Assembly: GCF_008327685.1 (NCBI RefSeq)
Contig: NZ_BDDE01000010.1
Location: 1,240,001 to 1,304,000 of the forward strand
From: Actinomadura sp. K4S16
GTDB lineage: Bacteria; Actinomycetota; Actinomycetes; Streptosporangiales; Streptosporangiaceae
Reading direction: 5' to 3'
Length of the DNA stretch: 64,000 bases
A program made the position numbers and the translations under genes. Under the pieces are notes generated by a model. It saw only the letters and a list, made by a program, of their open reading frames with translations. It made no database searches and was not told where the DNA came from. Positions 60,337-64,000 of the stretch are shown one piece after another. The stretch's first letter is position 1, and the number at the start of each line of letters is the position of its first letter.

Positions 60337-60800
60337 GCGCCGTGGCCGAGCGCCTGCGGGCGGCCGGACTGCGCCTTCCCGAACCGCCCAGTCCGCTCGG
60401 ACGATACGTCCCCGCCGTGGCGGCCTCCGGCCTGCTGTTCCTCAGCGGGATGCTGCCGCTGCGCGACGGAGAGCCCGTCATGTCGGGACACCTCGGACAG
60501 GAGCTCGACACGGCGGCCGGCCGCGAGGCCGCCCGGGTGGCGGCCCTCAACGCCCTCGCCGTGGCCGACGCCGAAACGGGCCTGGACTCGGTGACGCGCG
60601 TGGTGCGGCTCGCGGTGCACATCGCCTGCGACCCCGGGTTCCGCCACCACGCGGCCGTGGCGGACGGGGCGTCGGAGGTCTTCGACACCGCCTTCGCCCC
60701 CACCCGCCACAGCCGGCTCGTCTTCGGCTCGACGGCGCTGCCCGCCGGGATGCCGCTGGAACTCGAAGTCGTGCTGGCGCTGGGCACCGCACCGTCCTGA
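60333..60800 (+). CDS. RidA family protein
   Basis: This 155-residue RidA/YjgF-like protein (YjgF/chorismate-mutase-like group) has LGRYVPAVAASGLLFLSGMLP and RVVRLAVHIACDPGFRHH. The Arg that binds imino acids in classical RidA is not obvious here. GTG 60333 overlaps the previous stop, so translation is coupled. It parallels the fused dehydrogenase-RidA at 44.5 kb. Confidence 0.85.
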   Translation: MSAVAERLRAAGLRLPEPPSPLGRYVPAVAASGLLFLSGMLPLRDGEPVMSGHLGQELDTAAGREAARVAALNALAVADAETGLDSVTRVVRLAVHIACDPGFRHHAAVADGASEVFDTAFAPTRHSRLVFGSTALPAGMPLELEVVLALGTAPS

Positions 60801-60852
60801 CGTCCCGTAGCCATGGACGCGCGGGCGAAGCGGCTCCGCTGTCCGGGCACGA

Positions 60853-60885
60853 AGAGGCCGGTCTCCCACCTGGGGACCGGCCTCT
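60853..60885. terminator. Terminator between ridA and tetR
   Basis: AGAGGCCGGTC (60853-60863) is the reverse complement of GACCGGCCTCT (60875-60885), an 11-bp stem with an 11-base loop. It lies between two convergent genes. The T content after it is low. Confidence 0.75.
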
Positions 60886-60915
60886 GCCCCGCCCGCCCCA
60901 CAGCGGCCATCCGGG

Positions 60916-61620
60916 TCAATTCGCGGACGGTCCGCTTGGGCCGGGCGGCGGGCCGGGGGCGTCGAGGCCGAGGGCATGGTGCATCTGGTCGGCTGTCCAG
61001 GCGGTGTACTCCTGCTCGCTCCAGCCCCGCGTCCGGACCAGGGAGCGGTAGTGGGACGGATCGTTGAACATCCACACGACGTCCACGGCGCGCTCACGAT
61101 CGAGGCGGAGTCGCCCGGGGCCGACCGCCTCGATGCGGTCGATCACCATGGCGGCCCCGGCGCGCCGGTTGCGCTGCATCGTCTCCCACAGGCCGGCCGG
61201 CTCGGGGCCTTCGTCCGCGGCCCGGCGCACCACCTCGAAGATCTCCGCGGCGCGCGCGCCGATGATGCGGCAGACCTCGGCGTAGGCGGTCAGGACCGCG
61301 ACCGGCGTCGGCCCTTCCATCACCGGACGGAACCAGGGGCGCTCGGCGACCGGCACGGGCTCGTCGTCGCCCGCCAGCGCCTGGTCCACCACCTCGCGCA
61401 GCAGCGCGGCCTTGGAACCGAACGCGGCGAAGGCGGTCGGTCGCGCCACCGCGGCCTCCCTGGCGATGTCGGCGAGGGACGCGGCCGCGTAACCGCGGTC
61501 GACGAAGAGCCGCCCCGCCGCCGCGACGATCGCCTGCCGGGTCTGCCTGGCCCGCTGATCACGCAGCGGCGAGTCGTACCGGCGCCGCCCGCGGGCCGCC
61601 GTGCCGTCGTTGACGCCCAT
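60916..61620 (-). CDS. TetR family regulator (divergent from cupin)
   Basis: This 234-residue regulator has the HTH GYAAASLADIAREAAVARPT (about residues 43-62) then AFAAFGSKAALL. The C-terminal domain is large. The start ATG 61620 is chosen; the open frame goes further upstream into the AT-rich control region. Between it and the cupin gene the text ATACTAGCGTAT (61630-61641) is an inverted repeat with a TAGC centre, a possible operator. Confidence 0.87.
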   Translation of the reverse strand: MGVNDGTAARGRRRYDSPLRDQRARQTRQAIVAAAGRLFVDRGYAAASLADIAREAAVARPTAFAAFGSKAALLREVVDQALAGDDEPVPVAERPWFRPVMEGPTPVAVLTAYAEVCRIIGARAAEIFEVVRRAADEGPEPAGLWETMQRNRRAGAAMVIDRIEAVGPGRLRLDRERAVDVVWMFNDPSHYRSLVRTRGWSEQEYTAWTADQMHHALGLDAPGPPPGPSGPSAN

Positions 61621-61678
61621 CACGAGGCATACTAGCGTATTATTCAATAGACGTTGTCTCTTCAAATTGGAGGCGGCC

Positions 61679-62173
61679 ATGGCGTCCGTCGTCCGTCCCT
61701 ACGTCCTCGGGAGCGCCGAAGGGCAGGCGCTGTGGTTCCTCGGCAACCTCGTCACCGTCAAGGCCGCGGGCGCGCAGACCCGGGGCCGGCTCACCGTCGC
61801 GGAGTTCCTCCAGCCGGCCGGCTTCGCTCCGCCGCTGCACCGGCACCTGGAGGAGGACGAGATGTTCCACGTCCTTTCCGGGACCGCCCGCTTCATGTGC
61901 GACGGGGAGGAGTTCACCGCCGGCCCGGGGGACTTCGTCCTCCTGCCGGTCGGACTGCCCCACACGTTCGTCGTCGGCTCCGGCGAGCCCCTGCGCTGTC
62001 TGCAGATCACCACACCGTCCGGCTTCGAGGAGTTCGCCGCGGAGGTCGGCGTCCCGGCCCGCGAGCGCCGGCTCCCCGAACCCGAGCCGGTCGACCCCGC
62101 GGCGCTCGGCCATGCCGCCGCACGCCACCGCATCGAGATCCTCGGCCCTCCACCGGCGGCCGGTGCGGGTTGA
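61679..62173 (+). CDS. Cupin domain protein
   Basis: This 164-residue protein has a single cupin barrel. PPLHRHLEEDEMFHVLSGTARF is the first cupin motif in parts (His, His, Glu) and GDFVLLPVGLPHTFVV is the second with its His, so a metal site is present. The C-terminal tail has PAERRLPEPEPVD-like text. The substrate is unknown; it resembles quercetin-dioxygenase-like single cupins. GGAGG precedes ATG 61679. It is regulated by the divergent TetR (inference). Confidence 0.87.
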   Translation: MASVVRPYVLGSAEGQALWFLGNLVTVKAAGAQTRGRLTVAEFLQPAGFAPPLHRHLEEDEMFHVLSGTARFMCDGEEFTAGPGDFVLLPVGLPHTFVVGSGEPLRCLQITTPSGFEEFAAEVGVPARERRLPEPEPVDPAALGHAAARHRIEILGPPPAAGAG

Positions 62174-62206
62174 CCCTGACGTCGCGGGAGGCTTGAGGAT
62201 CGGGGC

Positions 62207-62695
62207 ATGAGCGAATACGTCAGCCCCGTCCCCCTGCCTGCGTACGACGCGGCACCGGCCGACATCTGCCGGGAGATCTACGGCATGCCGATGTTCGTCC
62301 GCGTGCCCACGCGGGACTTCGCGGCCTCGAAGGACTTCTGGATCCGGGGGCTCGGGTTCATCGACCTGTTCTCCATCCCGGATCAGGTGGTCCATCTGCG
62401 GCGCTGGGCGTTCCAGGACGTCCTCCTCGTCCCGGGGGAAGAGGGCGGAGAGGGCCCGATGAGCGTCAGCTTCGCGTGCGTCCTGGGCCAGCTCGATGAG
62501 ATCATCGCTCGGTGCGAGGAGCTGGTGCCGGGGTGCACCAGCGGCCCCGCGGACATGCCGTGGAACTCCAGGGAGCTGACGATCAGCACGCCGGAGAACG
62601 CGCGGGTCGTGATGACGGCCGCCATGCCGATCGATCCGGACGGCCCGCAGGCCGACTACCTGCGGGCGGGGGGAATCGAGGTGCCGCGCGCTTGA
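62207..62695 (+). CDS. VOC/glyoxalase-fold protein
   Basis: This 162-residue protein of the vicinal-oxygen-chelate superfamily reads MPMFVRVPTRDFAASKDFWIRGLGFIDLF, the usual opening of the first beta-alpha-beta-beta-beta unit. FACVLGQLDEIIARCEEL opens the second. The metal-binding His/Glu set is incomplete to my eye, so it may be a ligand-binding protein (bleomycin-resistance type) rather than an enzyme. Its end overlaps the MerR gene by TTGA. Confidence 0.82.
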   Translation: MSEYVSPVPLPAYDAAPADICREIYGMPMFVRVPTRDFAASKDFWIRGLGFIDLFSIPDQVVHLRRWAFQDVLLVPGEEGGEGPMSVSFACVLGQLDEIIARCEELVPGCTSGPADMPWNSRELTISTPENARVVMTAAMPIDPDGPQADYLRAGGIEVPRA

Positions 62696-63492
62696 GGATC
62701 GACGTCCCCGAGGACCTCACCGTCGGGCGGGCCGCCGCGCTCGTCGGGGTGACCGTGAAGACGCTGCACCACTGGGACGCGGTCGGCCTCGTGCGTCCGA
62801 GCGGGCGCACGGCGGCCGGGTACCGGGTGTATTCGGGCGAGGACGTCGCCCGGATGCACCGGGTCCTCGTCTACCGGGAGCTGGGGCTGCCGCTCGCCGA
62901 GATCGGCCGGCTGCTCGACGACCCGGGCACGGACGCGCGCGACCATCTGCGCCGCCAGCGGGCGCAGCTCGCGGAGCGCATCTCCCGCCTGCAGGCGATG
63001 GCGTCGTCGGTCGACCGCCTGATGGAGGCGCTGGACACCGGGATGCCGCTGCCGCCGGAGGAGCAGATCGCGATCTTCGGTGACGACTGGCGGCCCGCCC
63101 TGGTCGAGGAGGCCGGGGAGCGCTGGGGCGGCAGCGCGCAGTGGGCGCAGTACGCCGAGCGGGCGGCCGGGATGACACCCGCCGACTGGAAGGAGGTCGC
63201 GGCGGAGACGGCCGTGCTGGAGGCCGACCTCGCCGCGGCGATGGGGGCCGGCGCCGAACCCGGGTCCGCCGAGGCGAACGTCCTCGCGGAACGGCACCGC
63301 GCCCTGATCTCGCGGTATTTCGACTGCACGCACTCGATGCAGGTCTGCATCGGCCGGTCGTTCGGCGCCGATCCCCGCTTCGCCGAGCACTACGACGCGT
63401 CCGCACCCGGTCTGGGCGCCTGGCTGCGCGAGGTGATCTTCGCGAACGCGCGGGCCCGCGGTGTGGACCCGGAGTCCGCGACGTGGGAGTGA
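62692..63492 (+). CDS. MerR family regulator with TipAS-like C-terminal domain
   Basis: This 266-residue regulator has the MerR HTH TVGRAAALVGVTVKTLHHWD, the wing VGLVRPSGRTAAGYRVYS, then a coiled dimer helix (RRQRAQLAERISRLQAMASS). A C-terminal antibiotic-recognition-like domain (about residues 130-266, ERWGGSAQWAQYAERA, HRALISRYFDCTHSMQVCIG) follows. TipA proteins bind thiopeptides and similar drugs. TTG 62692 overlaps the VOC stop, so this protein and the VOC protein are made together. Confidence 0.87.
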   Translation: MRIDVPEDLTVGRAAALVGVTVKTLHHWDAVGLVRPSGRTAAGYRVYSGEDVARMHRVLVYRELGLPLAEIGRLLDDPGTDARDHLRRQRAQLAERISRLQAMASSVDRLMEALDTGMPLPPEEQIAIFGDDWRPALVEEAGERWGGSAQWAQYAERAAGMTPADWKEVAAETAVLEADLAAAMGAGAEPGSAEANVLAERHRALISRYFDCTHSMQVCIGRSFGADPRFAEHYDASAPGLGAWLREVIFANARARGVDPESATWE

Positions 63493-63494
63493 CC

Positions 63495-63827
63495 TCAGCC
63501 GCGCGGGGCGTACATGATGATCAGGACGCCGAGGACGCAGACGGCGGCCCCGGCGGCGTCCCAGCGGTCGGGGCGGAAACCGTCCATGACCATGCCCCAG
63601 GCCAGGGAGCCGGCGACGAACACGCCCCCGTAGGCGGCCAGGACGCGGCCGAAGTGCGCGTCGGGCTGGAAGGTCGCGACGAACCCGTACAGGCCGAGGG
63701 CGACGAGCCCCGCGCCGATCCACCAGCCGCCCCGGTGCTCCCGCACGCCCTGCCAGATCATCCAGGCGCCGCCGATCTCCGCCACCGCGGCAAGGACGAA
63801 CAGGACCAGGGACCGCGCGATCGTCAT
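63495..63827 (-). CDS. YnfA family small membrane protein
   Basis: This is a 110-residue inner membrane protein with four helices. [30 protein letters not shown] at the start, and [25 protein letters not shown], are YnfA/UPF0060 hallmarks. The family is related to small multidrug resistance transporters. It lies after a MerR gene on the same strand, 13 bp away, which may regulate it. Its end is two bases from the stop of the TipAS-like MerR gene. Confidence 0.92.
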   Translation of the reverse strand: MTIARSLVLFVLAAVAEIGGAWMIWQGVREHRGGWWIGAGLVALGLYGFVATFQPDAHFGRVLAAYGGVFVAGSLAWGMVMDGFRPDRWDAAGAAVCVLGVLIIMYAPRG

Positions 63828-63840
63828 ATCGGAACCGTAC

Positions 63841-64000
63841 TCATGCGTCCGAACGCTCCGGCGCGTTGCCGGGGTCCGCGAGTTCGGCGAACGGCAGGGG
63901 GCAGCACGGCTCCCCCGCGCAGGCGATCAGGTCGTCGCAGCCGGCGTCGAGGGCCTCGCGGAGCGTGGACCGGATGACCTCCAGGTCGGCGATGCGCCGC
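63841..64000 (-). CDS. MerR-type metal regulator, C-terminal end (truncated by window edge)
   Basis: Only the last 53 codons are present. They read [36 protein letters not shown], the cysteine-rich end of MerR proteins such as ZntR/CueR-like actinobacterial regulators (CDDLIAC and EPCCPLPF). The HTH lies beyond position 64000. It is transcribed toward the YnfA gene. Confidence 0.8.
   Translation of the reverse strand, partial: RRIADLEVIRSTLREALDAGCDDLIACAGEPCCPLPFAELADPGNAPERSDA

Overview
The window is one contiguous piece of a very GC-rich actinomycete chromosome. GTG starts are frequent, genes overlap by ATGA/GTGA, several genes look leaderless, and there are coenzyme F420 genes (cofC and an F420-reductase-like enzyme) and an NdgR-controlled leuCD. 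The housekeeping order smc, acyP, mutM, rnc, rpmF, yceD, coaD, rsmD, recG, DAK protein, rpmB, thiD, thiL, Lrp domain, DUF3515, ddl, gpsA, plsC, cofC, hup, leuD, leuC, ndgR is that of Streptomyces-Streptosporangiales. An Actinomadura/Thermomonosporaceae relative is my best guess, but this is inference without a database search.

Layout. 1-9.1 kb: DNA maintenance, ribosome and CoA genes on the minus strand, with a class B penicillin-binding protein between coaD and rsmD. 9.2-12.6 kb: a sortase-substrate-like surface protein and a membrane Ser/Thr kinase, flanked by copies of a structured repeat. 12.6-17.8 kb: recG (interrupted by an intein), a DAK-domain protein and rpmB. 17.9-21.5 kb: thiamine genes, a lone Lrp effector domain and a DUF3515 lipoprotein. 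21.5-34.9 kb: an accessory block between DUF3515 and ddl. It holds a TetR-P450-SDR operon, three tRNA genes, a tiny ORF, a second Ser/Thr kinase, a TetR/crotonase pair, an Rpn-type nuclease, an ALDH-SDR-dehydrogenase-CMD operon, a shrunken formamidase-like gene and a beta-propeller lipoprotein. 34.9-42.9 kb: ddl, gpsA, plsC, cofC, hup, leuDC and ndgR. 43-50.2 kb: regulators, two DUF202 membrane proteins, a dehydrogenase-RidA fusion, a SAM hydrolase, a Nudix protein, a Tat-exported glycosidase-like protein and an alternative oxidase. 50.2-58.4 kb: a minus-strand complex-I-like operon of mostly membrane subunits (A, an odd B/D-like protein, H, J, K, L, M, N). 58.4-64 kb: an AT-richer spacer, then small regulator-enzyme pairs (ArsR, TetR, MerR) and YnfA.

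How the parts may work together. An 18-bp palindrome upstream of the first TetR gene recurs on the start codon of the ALDH operon 4.6 kb away, so one regulator probably controls both oxidation operons. The alternative oxidase is convergent with the complex-I-like operon, and both may act on the quinone pool. Rossmann dehydrogenases are linked to RidA twice, once by fusion and once by an overlapping gene pair.

Most unusual items: (1) a dispersed element of about 165 nt whose copies show paired changes in predicted stems, one copy supplying the ribosome binding site of a kinase gene; (2) a RecG intein in the P-loop with the Trp-Cys-Thr signature of class 3 inteins and Ala at position 1; (3) two class-I-shaped tRNAs with leucine anticodons beside a tRNA-Tyr and a 24-codon ORF rich in rare codons; (4) a NuoB/NuoD-like protein without visible Fe-S ligands in a reduced Nuo operon. 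All calls come from reading the sequence; no search or folding program was run.
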